Source: Stappia sediminis (GTDB lineage: Bacteria > Pseudomonadota > Alphaproteobacteria > Rhizobiales > Stappiaceae). From it: a stretch of 64,000 bases of DNA. The notes under the pieces are model-generated. The model did not search any database. It was not told where the DNA came from and saw nothing but the letters and a program-made list of their open reading frames with translations. The stretch is taken from positions 434,001-498,000 of the forward strand of contig NZ_WUMV01000002.1 of assembly GCF_009826895.1 (NCBI RefSeq), read 5' to 3'. The stretch's first letter is position 1. Each line of letters starts with the position of its first letter. Below, piece after piece: positions 16,273-24,921 of the stretch. Made by a program: the position numbers and the translations under genes.

Positions 16273-16878
16273 ATGACTTCCGATGTTCTGATTGCGCGCC
16301 TGATCGACCTGATCGGCGATCGGATAGAGGCTCACGCCAGTGAACTGACGGAGCTCGATCAGGCGATCGGCGACGGCGACCACGGCGACAATATGCGCCG
16401 TGGCTTCAAGGCCGTTTCCGGCGAAAAGGAGGCGCTTGCGAACATGCCGTTCGGCGAGGCGCTGAAGAAGGCCGGCATGACGCTTGTGATGAACGTCGGC
16501 GGCGCGTCGGGCCCGCTCTACGGTTCGGCGTTCATGGCCATGGGTAAATCGGCCGAGGCGATGCCGGGAAGCCGGGTGGAGGCCGCAAGGCTTCTGGAAG
16601 CTGGCATAGAGGCGGTCAAGTCGCGCGGAAAATCCGATGTCGGCGCGAAGACCATGCTCGATGCCCTGGTGCCGGTGTTGAAATCGATAGAGGCCGGTGC
16701 GGATATCGCAGCCGTTCGAAAGGCGGCGGATGCGGCAGTCGAAGCCACGAAGCCGATGCTGGCGACCAAGGGGCGCGCGGCATTTCTCGGCGAACGATCG
16801 ATCGGCCACATCGATCCGGGTGCGCGGTCGTCAGCGCTGATCGTTCACGCCGTCTGCGACGCGTTGGAGGAAAAATGA
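16273..16878 (+). CDS. dhaL: Dihydroxyacetone kinase subunit DhaL (nucleotide-binding)
   Basis: Protein of 201 residues, the standard DhaL size. The ADP-Mg site is seen as D29-x4-D34-x-D36 in LDQAIGDGDHGDNMRRG. NVGGASGPLYGSAFMAMG is the conserved glycine-rich loop, and the C-terminal GERSIGHIDPGARS helix-cap motif is present. In PTS-type kinases DhaL keeps a tightly bound ADP that is rephosphorylated by DhaM and passes phosphate to the substrate held on DhaK. Its stop overlaps dhaM (ATGA). It acts in the cytoplasm. Confidence 0.93.
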   Translation: MTSDVLIARLIDLIGDRIEAHASELTELDQAIGDGDHGDNMRRGFKAVSGEKEALANMPFGEALKKAGMTLVMNVGGASGPLYGSAFMAMGKSAEAMPGSRVEAARLLEAGIEAVKSRGKSDVGAKTMLDALVPVLKSIEAGADIAAVRKAADAAVEATKPMLATKGRAAFLGERSIGHIDPGARSSALIVHAVCDALEEK

Positions 16879-17264
16879 CCGATAAAGTGTCAATCGTAAT
16901 CGTCTCGCATTCGTCGGAGGTCGCGAAAGGCGCTGCCGACATGGTGCGCCAGATGGTCGGCGACGATGTGGCGATCGCCAGCTGCGGCGGCAATTCGGAA
17001 GGGGGCCTGGGAACCGATGTCGCGGCGATCATGCAGGCCATCGATGCCGTCTGGTCGCCCAAGGGGGTTGCCGTGCTGGTCGATCTCGGCGGGGCCGAAA
17101 CCAACAGCGAGATGGCGATCGAGTTGCTTGGCCCGGATAAGGCGAAACAAATCGTGATCTGTAACGCACCGGTGGTGGAAGGCGCGGTCATGGCCGCGAC
17201 CGAGGCTGCCGGAGGCTCGGACCTTGAAGCCGTGAGGCAGACAGCGGAGGACTTCAAAGCATGA
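16875..17264 (+). CDS. dhaM: PTS-dependent dihydroxyacetone kinase phosphotransferase subunit DhaM
   Basis: Protein of 129 residues, just the EIIA-Man-like domain. The phosphorylated histidine is H12 in IVIVSHSSEVAKGAADM. The family segment SCGGNSEGGLGTD is also present. Escherichia coli DhaM carries additional HPr and EI domains fused behind this one. Here those functions are encoded by the next two separate genes in the same order, as if the fusion were split. It takes phosphate from HPr and rephosphorylates ADP on DhaL. It overlaps both neighbours by 4 bp. Confidence 0.93.
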   Translation: MTDKVSIVIVSHSSEVAKGAADMVRQMVGDDVAIASCGGNSEGGLGTDVAAIMQAIDAVWSPKGVAVLVDLGGAETNSEMAIELLGPDKAKQIVICNAPVVEGAVMAATEAAGGSDLEAVRQTAEDFKA

Positions 17265-17557
17265 GCGAGGCGGCGTCGAATATCGAATGGATCACCGCAT
17301 CGGCGTTGATCGTTGACGAGACGGGGCTGCATGCGCGTCCTGCAGTGAAGCTCACCAAGCTTGCGAAAACGTTCGAGGCGAGCGTGGAAATCCGCGGGGA
17401 AGCTCAGGAGCGTTGGGTGAATGCGAAGTCGCCAAACGCCGTGATGAAGCTCAAGGCGGCCTACAACACACCGCTCCAGATCCGTGCAAGCGGTCCGGAT
17501 GCGGCGGCTGCCGCCGAGGCTCTGGCCGATCTTGTCGAGCGGAATTTCGATGGTTGA
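17261..17557 (+). CDS. HPr phosphocarrier dedicated to the Dha kinase
   Basis: Protein of 98 residues. The active-site motif is intact with H24 in DETGLHARPAVKL, and the regulatory serine region reads AKSPNAVMKL. It carries about ten extra residues at the N-terminus compared with E. coli HPr. It should accept phosphate from the Enzyme I encoded next and give it to DhaM. Location between dhaM and ptsI with overlaps on both sides says it serves this kinase rather than a general PTS. Confidence 0.93.
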   Translation: MSEAASNIEWITASALIVDETGLHARPAVKLTKLAKTFEASVEIRGEAQERWVNAKSPNAVMKLKAAYNTPLQIRASGPDAAAAAEALADLVERNFDG

Positions 17558-19166
17558 AACCTTGAACGAGCGGATCCTGACAGGCGTCCCGGTTTCGGGC
17601 GGATCCGCTCTGGGCGTGTGCTACCGCCCCGTTGAAAAGAGATTCACGAGGGAAAAGGGCAGCCCCGCGCAGGAGGCTGATGCTCTCAGGAATGCCGTTT
17701 CGCGCGCCGGAAAGGAACTTGAGGAGCTTGTCGCCGGGCTTGATCAGCTTGCCGCCGAAATCCTGGAATTCCAGCAGGTCCTGCTGGAAGACGATGACTT
17801 GCTTGAGCCCGTATTCTCCCGCATCGAAAACGGTGAAAGCGCGGATGCCGCCTGGGCAGTGGTGCTTGCCGGCGAAATTGCCGAATACCGGGCTGCCGAC
17901 GACGAATATATGGCTGCCCGCGCAGCCGATCTCGGTGATTTGCGCGAACGTGTCCTGCGCGCGCTGTCTGGGCCGCAACGTGCGGACGATGGGCCGCCGG
18001 ACGGCGCGATCGTCGTCGCCGGGGACCTGACGCCGTCCGCGTTTCTGGAGATGGACTGGACGAGGCTTGCGGGCGCTGCTCTCGGCGCGGGGAGCGCGAC
18101 CAGCCATGTTTCGATCCTTGCGCGGGCCCGAGGCGTGACGATGGTTGTCGGTCTCGGTGACATTGACGCGCCCGATGGCGAAGCGGTGGCGCTCGACGGG
18201 CGAACGGGGACGATGATTGTTGCGCCATCGCACGAAACGCGGGCGCGGTTCCAGGAGCAGATTTCGCAAGAGGCTGGCCTCAAGGCCGAAGAGGCCGAAA
18301 TCGCCGGCAAACCCGCCGTGACGCGCGCCGGTCGTAAAATCCGCGTTCTCGTCAATGTCGACGACCCGTCGATCCTTGATGGCCTCGATCCCGAAATTTG
18401 CGATGGAATAGGCCTGACCCGAACGGAATTCCTCTTCTCGAAGGGCCCGCCCGACGAAGAGACGCAACTGCAAGCCTATGAAACCATCGTGCGATGGGCG
18501 AAGGGGCGCCCGGTCACGATTCGCACGCTCGATGCCGGCGGCGACAAGCCAGTGCCGGGCGTCACGCTCGATGGCGAGCAGAACCCGTTTCTAGGCGTGC
18601 GCGGCCTCAGGCTCTCGCTGCTCGACCGCCCTCTGTTTCGCGTTCAGCTGCGCGCGATTGCCCGCGCCGCTCGGCTTGGCCCCGTCAAAATGATGGTGCC
18701 GATGGTGACCGCCCCCTTCGAGCTGGATGAGGCGAGGGCGGAGCTCGATCTGGCACTTGCCGAATTGACCGGGGAAGGACTTGCGCATGCCCGTCCCGAA
18801 TGCGGCATCATGATCGAGACGCCCGCGGCGGCCCTGACGGCGGAGGATTGGGATGCCGATTTCTATTCCATCGGCTCGAACGATCTCATCCAGTATGTGA
18901 CCGCCTGCGCGCGTGACAATCCGAACCTCGCGAAGCTTGCGGATGCGCGCAATCCGGCAGTGCTGGAACTGATCGCCCGGACGGTCGCGGCGGGCAAGGC
19001 TCGCGGTGTCGAGGTCAGCCTGTGCGGGGACATGGCATCCTCGCCGGAGCTTGTACCCCTCCTGCTTTCGCTTGGGCTGGAGAGTTTCTCGGTTGCTCCG
19101 GCGCAGGTCGGTCCCGTAAAGCTTGCCATCGGATCGGCCGAGGGAGATGTGGCGAATGGCGACTGA
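17550..19166 (+). CDS. ptsI: Phosphoenolpyruvate-protein phosphotransferase (Enzyme I)
   Basis: Protein of 538 residues starting at ATG 17550, overlapping the HPr gene by 8 bp. The phosphorylated histidine is H186 in SATSHVSILARARG. The PEP-binding barrel has GLTRTEFLF, RTLDAGGDKPVPG, FLGVRGLRLSL and SIGSNDLIQYV. The catalytic acid cysteine is C492 in LCGDMASSPEL. All parts needed for a full EI are present, so it should drive the local phosphorelay PEP to EI, HPr, DhaM and DhaL in the cytoplasm. It is slightly shorter than E. coli EI (575). Its last codons overlap the start of an HTH protein gene. Confidence 0.95.
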   Translation: MVETLNERILTGVPVSGGSALGVCYRPVEKRFTREKGSPAQEADALRNAVSRAGKELEELVAGLDQLAAEILEFQQVLLEDDDLLEPVFSRIENGESADAAWAVVLAGEIAEYRAADDEYMAARAADLGDLRERVLRALSGPQRADDGPPDGAIVVAGDLTPSAFLEMDWTRLAGAALGAGSATSHVSILARARGVTMVVGLGDIDAPDGEAVALDGRTGTMIVAPSHETRARFQEQISQEAGLKAEEAEIAGKPAVTRAGRKIRVLVNVDDPSILDGLDPEICDGIGLTRTEFLFSKGPPDEETQLQAYETIVRWAKGRPVTIRTLDAGGDKPVPGVTLDGEQNPFLGVRGLRLSLLDRPLFRVQLRAIARAARLGPVKMMVPMVTAPFELDEARAELDLALAELTGEGLAHARPECGIMIETPAAALTAEDWDADFYSIGSNDLIQYVTACARDNPNLAKLADARNPAVLELIARTVAAGKARGVEVSLCGDMASSPELVPLLLSLGLESFSVAPAQVGPVKLAIGSAEGDVANGD

Positions 19167-19587
19167 TACGCAAGCTGGAGAAGACCCGCTCTCGGAATAC
19201 AAGATCATGCTGCGCGATCTGATCGAGCGCAGGCCGTCCGGAACGCGCCAGCGCATCGCCGAGGCCTTCGGTACGCACAAGAGCTTCATCAGCCAGATCA
19301 TCAATCCGAACTACCGCGTCCCGTTGCCTGCGCAGCATATCCCGGCGCTCTTTGACGTCTGCCACTTCTCTGCCGAGGAGCAGGATGCGTTTCTGAAGGT
19401 CTATGCCCGCGCGCACCCCAATCAGGCGGCGGCGATCGAGGAACTTGCCGGTATCGAGCGGGACGTCGTCCACATCAAGTTGCCGGAATTCGCAGACCCG
19501 ATGATCCGCCGCGAAGTGGAGACGGCGATCCGCGCCAGCGCGGAGCAGATCATAAAGATGGCCGAGAAGCTGTTGAAGAAAAACTGA
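19156..19587 (+). CDS. Small helix-turn-helix protein, probable operon regulator
   Basis: Protein of 143 residues starting at ATG 19156 within the end of ptsI. Residues about 20-55 (RDLIERRPSGTRQRIAEAFG then THKSFISQIINPNYRVPLP) form a Cro/CI-like helix-turn-helix followed by a helical region rich in charged residues. The C-terminus (residues about 110-143) is a predicted amphipathic helix ending in basic residues, compatible with dimerisation. Placed between ptsI and dhaK, it may read the state of the phosphorelay or the substrate and act on the palindrome upstream of the operon. No characterised homologue is recognised. Confidence 0.65.
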   Translation: MATDTQAGEDPLSEYKIMLRDLIERRPSGTRQRIAEAFGTHKSFISQIINPNYRVPLPAQHIPALFDVCHFSAEEQDAFLKVYARAHPNQAAAIEELAGIERDVVHIKLPEFADPMIRREVETAIRASAEQIIKMAEKLLKKN

Positions 19588-19603
19588 TTTCGGGAGGAAT
19601 CCG

Positions 19604-20599
19604 ATGAAGAAGCTGATCAATGCTACCGACGATATACTTGCCGAGAGCCTGCGGGGCTTTGCCGCCGCCCACGCGGATATCGTCGAACTGTCTGAGGAGC
19701 CCCGCTTCGTCATGCGCAAGGGAGGCGCGGTGAAAGGCAAGGTGGCGCTGATTTCCGGCGGCGGTTCCGGCCACGAACCGCTGCATACGGGTTTCGTTGG
19801 CAAAGGCATGCTGGATGCGGCGTGTCCGGGACAGATTTTCACCTCGCCGACGCCGGACCAGATGATTGCCGCCGCGCAAGCCGTAGATGGCGGCGCGGGC
19901 GTGCTTTGGATCGTCAAGAATTACTCTGGCGACGTGATGAACTTCGAAATGGTGTCGGAGTTTCATGACGGAAACAGCGCGACCGTGCTCACGAACGACG
20001 ATGTCGCGGTGGAAAGTTCCACGCACAGCCAGGGCCGGCGGGGTGTGGCGGCGACCGTGATCGTTGAAAAGATCGTTGGCGCGGCTGCGGAACAGGGGGC
20101 CGATCTTGCGGCCTGCAAGGCGCTTGGCGACCGCGTGAATTCGGCTTCCGGCACCATGGGTGTCGCGCTGACCAGCTGCATCGTGCCGGCCGCAGGCAAG
20201 CCGACGTTCGATCTGGGCGAAGGCGAGATCGAGATGGGGGTCGGCATCCATGGCGAGCCCGGACGCCGCCGCGAAGCGCTGAAGCCTGCCGATGCGATCG
20301 TGGGAGAATTCGTCGAGACGATCCTTGCGGACCTGAAGCCGGCCTCGGGTGAGGAAGTTCTGGTCCTGGTGAACGGCATGGGCGGAACGCCCTTGATGGA
20401 GCTTTACCTGGTCTACGATGCCGTCGCCCGGCAATGCGCGGAGCACGGGCTCAAGATCGAACGTTCGCTGGTCGGCAACTACTGCACATCGCTTGAGATG
20501 CAAGGCTGCTCGGTGACGATAACCAAGCTGGATGACGAGATGAAGTCACTGTGGGACGCGCCCGTCAGGACCGCCGCGTTGAACTGGGGCAATGGCTAA
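19604..20599 (+). CDS. dhaK: Dihydroxyacetone kinase subunit DhaK (substrate-binding)
   Basis: Protein of 331 residues after GGGAGGAATCCG. GGGSGHEPLHTGFVGKGML is the conserved DhaK1 segment. H216 in MGVGIHGEPG corresponds to the histidine that binds the substrate ketone as a hemiaminal. LVLVNGMGGTPLMELY and SLVGNYCTSLEMQGCS are further DhaK signatures. With DhaL and DhaM it phosphorylates dihydroxyacetone or a related short ketose. The upstream ABC importer suggests that the substrate, or a precursor of it, is imported. It is the last gene of the operon; its stop codon directly abuts the stop of the opposing glycosylase-like gene. Confidence 0.94.
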   Translation: MKKLINATDDILAESLRGFAAAHADIVELSEEPRFVMRKGGAVKGKVALISGGGSGHEPLHTGFVGKGMLDAACPGQIFTSPTPDQMIAAAQAVDGGAGVLWIVKNYSGDVMNFEMVSEFHDGNSATVLTNDDVAVESSTHSQGRRGVAATVIVEKIVGAAAEQGADLAACKALGDRVNSASGTMGVALTSCIVPAAGKPTFDLGEGEIEMGVGIHGEPGRRREALKPADAIVGEFVETILADLKPASGEEVLVLVNGMGGTPLMELYLVYDAVARQCAEHGLKIERSLVGNYCTSLEMQGCSVTITKLDDEMKSLWDAPVRTAALNWGNG

Positions 20600-21229
20600 T
20601 CATTTTGCCGGGTCCGTGACCTGACGCTTGTGATGGGCGCGTCGGGTCAGGCCGGCCTCCACTCGAGCGAAGGCGAGGCTCTTGCGGTCATAGGCTGAAA
20701 GGTCGATGCCATACGCCTCTGCGGTCTTTACGACTGCGGGAAGCGGAACGGGGTCGGCCTTTCGCCAGAAGGGGCGCAATTCGCGCAGGAAAATATTGGC
20801 GGTAACCGGGCCGATGCCGTGAAACGCGCAAAGGCGTGTTTCGAGCTCGGCGCTGTCGGCGGCAGCTTCCTCAATCCGGGAAACCTGCCCACCGTAATCC
20901 TCCATCAGCCTTGCGCAGTTGCGTAGGAGTTGTCGTGATTTGCTTTCGTCATAGCGCACGTAACTGCCCTCGCGCATGACCGGATCGACGAGAAAATCCC
21001 ACCCGGCGGCGATGATTTTTTCGGGCGTCAGGAGTTTGTGACGCTCGAATGAACGGTAGGTTTTTTCCGCGATAGCGCCGGATATGCGGCCACCGTAAAG
21101 CTGGCTCGCCAGGAACCAGCGGAAATATGCATCCTCGCTGCCCGCACTCAGATCGATGCCGAGAGCTTCTGAATAAAGCTCGCTCTCTTCCAGCGCTTCG
21201 AGATCGATTTGCCCCTTGGTTTGCGTCAT
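20600..21229 (-). CDS. HhH-GPD superfamily DNA glycosylase-like protein
   Basis: Protein of 209 residues. The helix-hairpin-helix FHGIGPVTANIFLRELRP lies near residue 138, and the Asp in the following KADPVPLP loop could be the catalytic acid. There is no C-terminal four-cysteine iron-sulfur cluster, and the usual VDTH motif of endonuclease III is not seen, so it is a divergent member. It might remove damaged bases. It is encoded on the minus strand, tail to tail with dhaK with no spacer at all, so the two transcripts probably overlap. Confidence 0.6.
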   Translation of the reverse strand: MTQTKGQIDLEALEESELYSEALGIDLSAGSEDAYFRWFLASQLYGGRISGAIAEKTYRSFERHKLLTPEKIIAAGWDFLVDPVMREGSYVRYDESKSRQLLRNCARLMEDYGGQVSRIEEAAADSAELETRLCAFHGIGPVTANIFLRELRPFWRKADPVPLPAVVKTAEAYGIDLSAYDRKSLAFARVEAGLTRRAHHKRQVTDPAK

Positions 21230-21289
21230 GTCGATGCTCTCGGGGACGTAGGAAGCTTCAGCCGGCGTTCCTCGCTCTCGTGTGTGCGG

Positions 21290-22132
21290 TCAATGCGAAA
21301 GCAGGAGCGGCACGTTGCTGTTTTCCAGCATCTCCCTGGTCGTGCCGCCTAGAATATTCTGGCGGAACCTGGAGTGACCGTAGGCACCCAAGACCAGCAG
21401 GTCGACGTCGAGGTCTCGTGCCTTTTCGAGAAGGACCTGCGAGACGGGCCGGCCCGCGGAGGCGACGCTCGATACGCTGACATTCAGCCCATGCCGGGAA
21501 AGGACTGCCGCGATATCCGCACCGGGTTCTTCCCCATGATCGTCGTCTCCGACAACCGGATCGACAATCAGGACATTGACAACCCCGGAGCTCATCAGGA
21601 AGGGCAGGGCGTCGGAAGTCGCGCGTGCGGCCTCGCGATGGGCATTCCAGGCAATCAGCGCGCGTTCGCCCAAGGTGATCGGGCCATCGGTTTGCGGGAC
21701 GAAAAGAACGGGTCTGCCGGATTCGAACAAGGCACCGTCGATCGCCTTGGCTTCCACCGAATTCAGTTCGCCCTTTCGGGAACGCAGGACGATTGCTAGA
21801 TCGCAGTAGATCGCATGGCGTGCGATGAGGTTGTCTTCAGATTCGGGATGAGACAAATGGGGGCGTATGTCGAAGGACAGGCCTTCGCGGGCAAGCCTCG
21901 TGTTCATCTCTTCGGCGGCGGCCTTCAAAACCGCCTCGCGCTGCTTGCACTCTTCAGCCCATATATCGACATATCCATGCCCGCCATAACCGTAGAACGG
22001 CAGATGCGGGACTTCGCCCACGATCAAAACCGAAAGATGCGCGGCATTTTCCCTTGCGATCGAAATGGCGGGTTCAAGGTGGGCCGGTCCGGTTTCGATC
22101 TCCGTCAGCGCCAGCAGGGTCTTGAACGGCAT
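21290..22132 (-). CDS. Universal stress protein, tandem UspA domains
   Basis: Protein of 280 residues. The start at ATG 22132 gives MPFKTLLALTEIETGPAHLE and has GGAG/GAGG purines upstream; longer starts are less likely. Two UspA folds are expected from the length. The C-terminal one ends with GAYGHSRFRQNILGGTTREML, the G-2x-G-9x-G-S/T ATP-binding pattern. It is a cytoplasmic stress-related nucleotide-binding protein. It lies downstream of the rhamnose operon on the same strand with 87 bp between, and no clear link to sugar use is seen. Confidence 0.85.
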   Translation of the reverse strand: MPFKTLLALTEIETGPAHLEPAISIARENAAHLSVLIVGEVPHLPFYGYGGHGYVDIWAEECKQREAVLKAAAEEMNTRLAREGLSFDIRPHLSHPESEDNLIARHAIYCDLAIVLRSRKGELNSVEAKAIDGALFESGRPVLFVPQTDGPITLGERALIAWNAHREAARATSDALPFLMSSGVVNVLIVDPVVGDDDHGEEPGADIAAVLSRHGLNVSVSSVASAGRPVSQVLLEKARDLDVDLLVLGAYGHSRFRQNILGGTTREMLENSNVPLLLSH

Positions 22133-22219
22133 CCTCGTAATCTCCGGAAGGTAAAAGCTCCAGAAATGCAGTATCGCGCGCATCCCATGCTTCAAACAAG
22201 ATGAATTGAGGTCGCCGGA

Positions 22220-23602
22220 TCAGGCGGAAATGCGCTCTTTCCAGCGGCGCATATAGTTTCTCCCGCCGCTCAGCGGCGTCACCGGCTGCTGCGAACCGGT
22301 GACGATTGATTGCGAGGCCGGGAGAATCAGCAACGCAGCCCCCACGCTCGTGCCAGTTGCCGAGACGGACGCATGAACCGGCGCATCCGTCGCGGCGGCG
22401 AGCATCGCCAGGTAGGCGTCGTTGCGCGAGAACGCGCCTTCGACCACGATCTCGCCCCGATGGCCGATCAGATCCAGGCAATGCGCTGTCATCAACGCCA
22501 GATAGAAGGCAAGCGCCGCGGAACGCTTGCCCGAACCTTGTGCCGGTTCCTCCGGGGCCCATGATGCCGTCCTTCCGATGAAGGGGCCAGATCCGGTATC
22601 GACGGAGGGAAGCAGCATGATGTCGTTGTTCAACACCTCCTCGATATCTGCCGGGGTCGGTTGGACGTTCGCGTCCCCTCCCATCAGCTCGTATTCGCGC
22701 CCGCCCATGAAGCGGGCGGATGGAACCGGATCGCCGAAAGCGTTGATGTTCATCAGGCAGTCGCGCGCGGGGTCGAGGTGGACGGTCCGCCCGCCGATCG
22801 CCATGGCGATCACCCAGGTGCCTGTCGAAACGACCGAGAAAGGTGCTTCCCGGCTCTTGAGGTGAAGGAGCAGCGAAGCGTTGGAATCGTGAATTCCGCA
22901 AAAGACAGACGTATCGGCGGATAGGCCCGTCTTCCCGGCAACACCCGGCAGGACCCGGCCCAGGCGGTCGCTGGCCCTGCGAAGCGGCGCCATCTTTTCC
23001 TCAAGCCCAAGCTTCGCGACGATCGAGGAAAAGCGCTGCTCCCGGTGGTTCCAGAGGTCGGTATGCGCGCCGAGCGGCGTCATCTCGTTCGCCGGCACGC
23101 CGCAGAGGCGATAGGCCCAGTATTGCGGATAGGTCATCACCGTCGCGGTTCGTTCCCGCAGGGCGGGAACCGTGGCGAGAAGCCAGTGGAACTGTGCCGC
23201 GAGATTGAGGCCGAGCGGCAGGCGCGGAGAGCCCGTCTCGGCGAAATCGGGGCGTATCGCGTCATACTCGGCGGCCAGATCGTCGGGGCCTTCATACTCG
23301 TAGTCGAGAACGGGGGTGGCCAACTCTCCGGCCTCATCCAGCATCACGCCGGATGCGCCGTGGGTCGTGACGGTGATCGCATCGATCCGCCCGCCGCTGT
23401 TGAGTTCGCGCAAGCCTTCCAGGATGAATTGCCAGATGCCTTCGGTGTCGTAGTGGGGGTAGGGCGGGCCGTTCAACACGGTGTTCGCCCGCGTGATGAC
23501 GCTCGTCTCCTCAAGGTTTTGGAGGTCGACGGCCGCAAGCTTCACGTTTGTCTTGCCGATGTCGACAACCGCGGCATGGCGGATTTCGGAAAGTTCTTTC
23601 AT
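22220..23602 (-). CDS. rhaK: L-rhamnulose kinase (FGGY-like), RhaK
   Basis: Protein of 460 residues starting at ATG 23602, overlapping rhaU by 4 bp. The N-terminal phosphate loop reads [35 protein letters not shown] and [13 protein letters not shown] are conserved kinase segments. It phosphorylates rhamnulose to rhamnulose-1-phosphate. In Rhizobium leguminosarum the kinase of this locus is reported to be needed also for rhamnose uptake through the ABC transporter. It is the last gene of rhaRSTPQUK. Confidence 0.88.
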   Translation of the reverse strand: MKELSEIRHAAVVDIGKTNVKLAAVDLQNLEETSVITRANTVLNGPPYPHYDTEGIWQFILEGLRELNSGGRIDAITVTTHGASGVMLDEAGELATPVLDYEYEGPDDLAAEYDAIRPDFAETGSPRLPLGLNLAAQFHWLLATVPALRERTATVMTYPQYWAYRLCGVPANEMTPLGAHTDLWNHREQRFSSIVAKLGLEEKMAPLRRASDRLGRVLPGVAGKTGLSADTSVFCGIHDSNASLLLHLKSREAPFSVVSTGTWVIAMAIGGRTVHLDPARDCLMNINAFGDPVPSARFMGGREYELMGGDANVQPTPADIEEVLNNDIMLLPSVDTGSGPFIGRTASWAPEEPAQGSGKRSAALAFYLALMTAHCLDLIGHRGEIVVEGAFSRNDAYLAMLAAATDAPVHASVSATGTSVGAALLILPASQSIVTGSQQPVTPLSGGRNYMRRWKERISA

Positions 23603-23913
23603 TGCATATGAAACATCGTTTCGAGCGGAATCGCGACAGGCTCGCCATCCGGTTTCGTTTCCATGATATCCGCCATATGGTCCCACCAGCGCCGCATGAC
23701 CGGATCGAGCGGCAGCCGATCCATCGTGTGACCGTCCCACCGCCACAAGACGGCGAAAAGGGTTCCGGTTTCCCGGTCGAGGTGGATGGAATAGTCGGAT
23801 ATGCCGGCTTCTTTCAGGAGCGTGACGAGTTCAGGCCAGATCTCGTCGTGGCGCTTTCGATATTCGTCCTCGCAGCCTGGACGAAGCTTCATCTTGAAGG
23901 CGTATTTCTCCAT
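23599..23913 (-). CDS. rhaU: L-rhamnose mutarotase
   Basis: Protein of 104 residues, exactly the RhaM/RhaU size. It begins [20 protein letters not shown]; the conserved His of RHDEIWPEL and the Trp pair of [10 protein letters not shown] are the known active-site region. It interconverts alpha and beta anomers of L-rhamnose for the isomerase. It sits 3 bp after rhaQ and overlaps rhaK by 4 bp. Confidence 0.95.
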   Translation of the reverse strand: MEKYAFKMKLRPGCEDEYRKRHDEIWPELVTLLKEAGISDYSIHLDRETGTLFAVLWRWDGHTMDRLPLDPVMRRWWDHMADIMETKPDGEPVAIPLETMFHMQ

Positions 23914-23916
23914 CGT

Positions 23917-24921
23917 TCAGGCCCTCGTGCCCTTGGAGATGCGTCTCCAGATGCGCGGCAGTGCGATGACGGCGATCAAAAGCGCGCCGATGAAGATCGA
24001 CATGACGATGCCCGGTACGTTGAGAAGGCCGAAGCCGAAGGTCACCATGCCCATGACGATGGCCGCGAGCACGACGCCCGGGATGGTGCCGGATCCGCCG
24101 AGTATGTTGATGCCGCCGAGCACGACCATGGTGACGACTTCCAGTTCCCAGCCAAAGGCGATGGATGGTCGTGTCGAGCCGAGCCGCGAGGTCAGGCAGA
24201 TGGCGGCGATGCCGGACATGAGCCCCGTCAGCAGGAACAGGATGAATTTCACGCGGCCCACGCGAATGCCGGAAAAGAGCGCTCCGGTCGGATTGTTGCC
24301 GATTGCGTAGACGGCGCGGCCGAAGTTCGTCTTGTGAAGGAGGACCGCGAAGATCACGGCAAGCGCCGCGAAAAGCGCAAGCTCGAACGAGAACACCCAC
24401 CAGACATAGCCTTGCCCGAAATAGGCGAAGCTCGAGGGGTAGCCGGTATAGGCCTGATCGCCGAGCACGATATAGGAAATGCCCCTGAAAAGGCTCATCG
24501 TGCCGATGGTGACAACGATCGACGGCAGGCCGAGGCCGGTCACCAGCGCGCCGTTGAAGGCGCCGCAAACAAGGCCGACTAAAAGGCCTGTGGCGACAAG
24601 TGCCGACGTATCGAAACCAAGCTGGACGGCAAAGCCCATGGCGGTGGAGGCAAGCGCGATGATCGAGGCGACGGAAAGGTCGATCTCGCCGGAGATGATC
24701 AGCAGCGCCATGGCGAAGCCGATCATCGCCTTTTCGGTGAAGTTGAACGTTGCGTCGGAAAGGTTCCACGGATCGAGGAAATAGGGCGACGCCATGGTGT
24801 TGACGAAGAACACCGCGATGGCGACCGCCAGAAGCAGAGTTTCCCAACTGCCGGTGAGACGCTGAATGGGTGAAGAAAGGCGATCGGGAATCTCGCGGGG
24901 GCCGGCGGCGGTTTCGCTCAT
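23917..24921 (-). CDS. rhaQ: Rhamnose ABC transporter permease RhaQ
   Basis: Protein of 334 residues of the RbsC/BPD_transp_2 type with eight to ten membrane helices. Family marks are SGEIDLSVASIIALAS in the middle and ELEVVTMVVLGGINILGG near residue 250. It forms the channel together with RhaP. It overlaps rhaP by 4 bp (ATGA) and is followed by the mutarotase gene. Confidence 0.92.
   Translation of the reverse strand: MSETAAGPREIPDRLSSPIQRLTGSWETLLLAVAIAVFFVNTMASPYFLDPWNLSDATFNFTEKAMIGFAMALLIISGEIDLSVASIIALASTAMGFAVQLGFDTSALVATGLLVGLVCGAFNGALVTGLGLPSIVVTIGTMSLFRGISYIVLGDQAYTGYPSSFAYFGQGYVWWVFSFELALFAALAVIFAVLLHKTNFGRAVYAIGNNPTGALFSGIRVGRVKFILFLLTGLMSGIAAICLTSRLGSTRPSIAFGWELEVVTMVVLGGINILGGSGTIPGVVLAAIVMGMVTFGFGLLNVPGIVMSIFIGALLIAVIALPRIWRRISKGTRA

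Noticed and set aside
23548-24582. A 344-codon plus-strand frame over rhaU/rhaQ
   Set aside because: Composition is dominated by His, Asp and Arg as expected of an antisense frame, and rhaU/rhaQ are certain.
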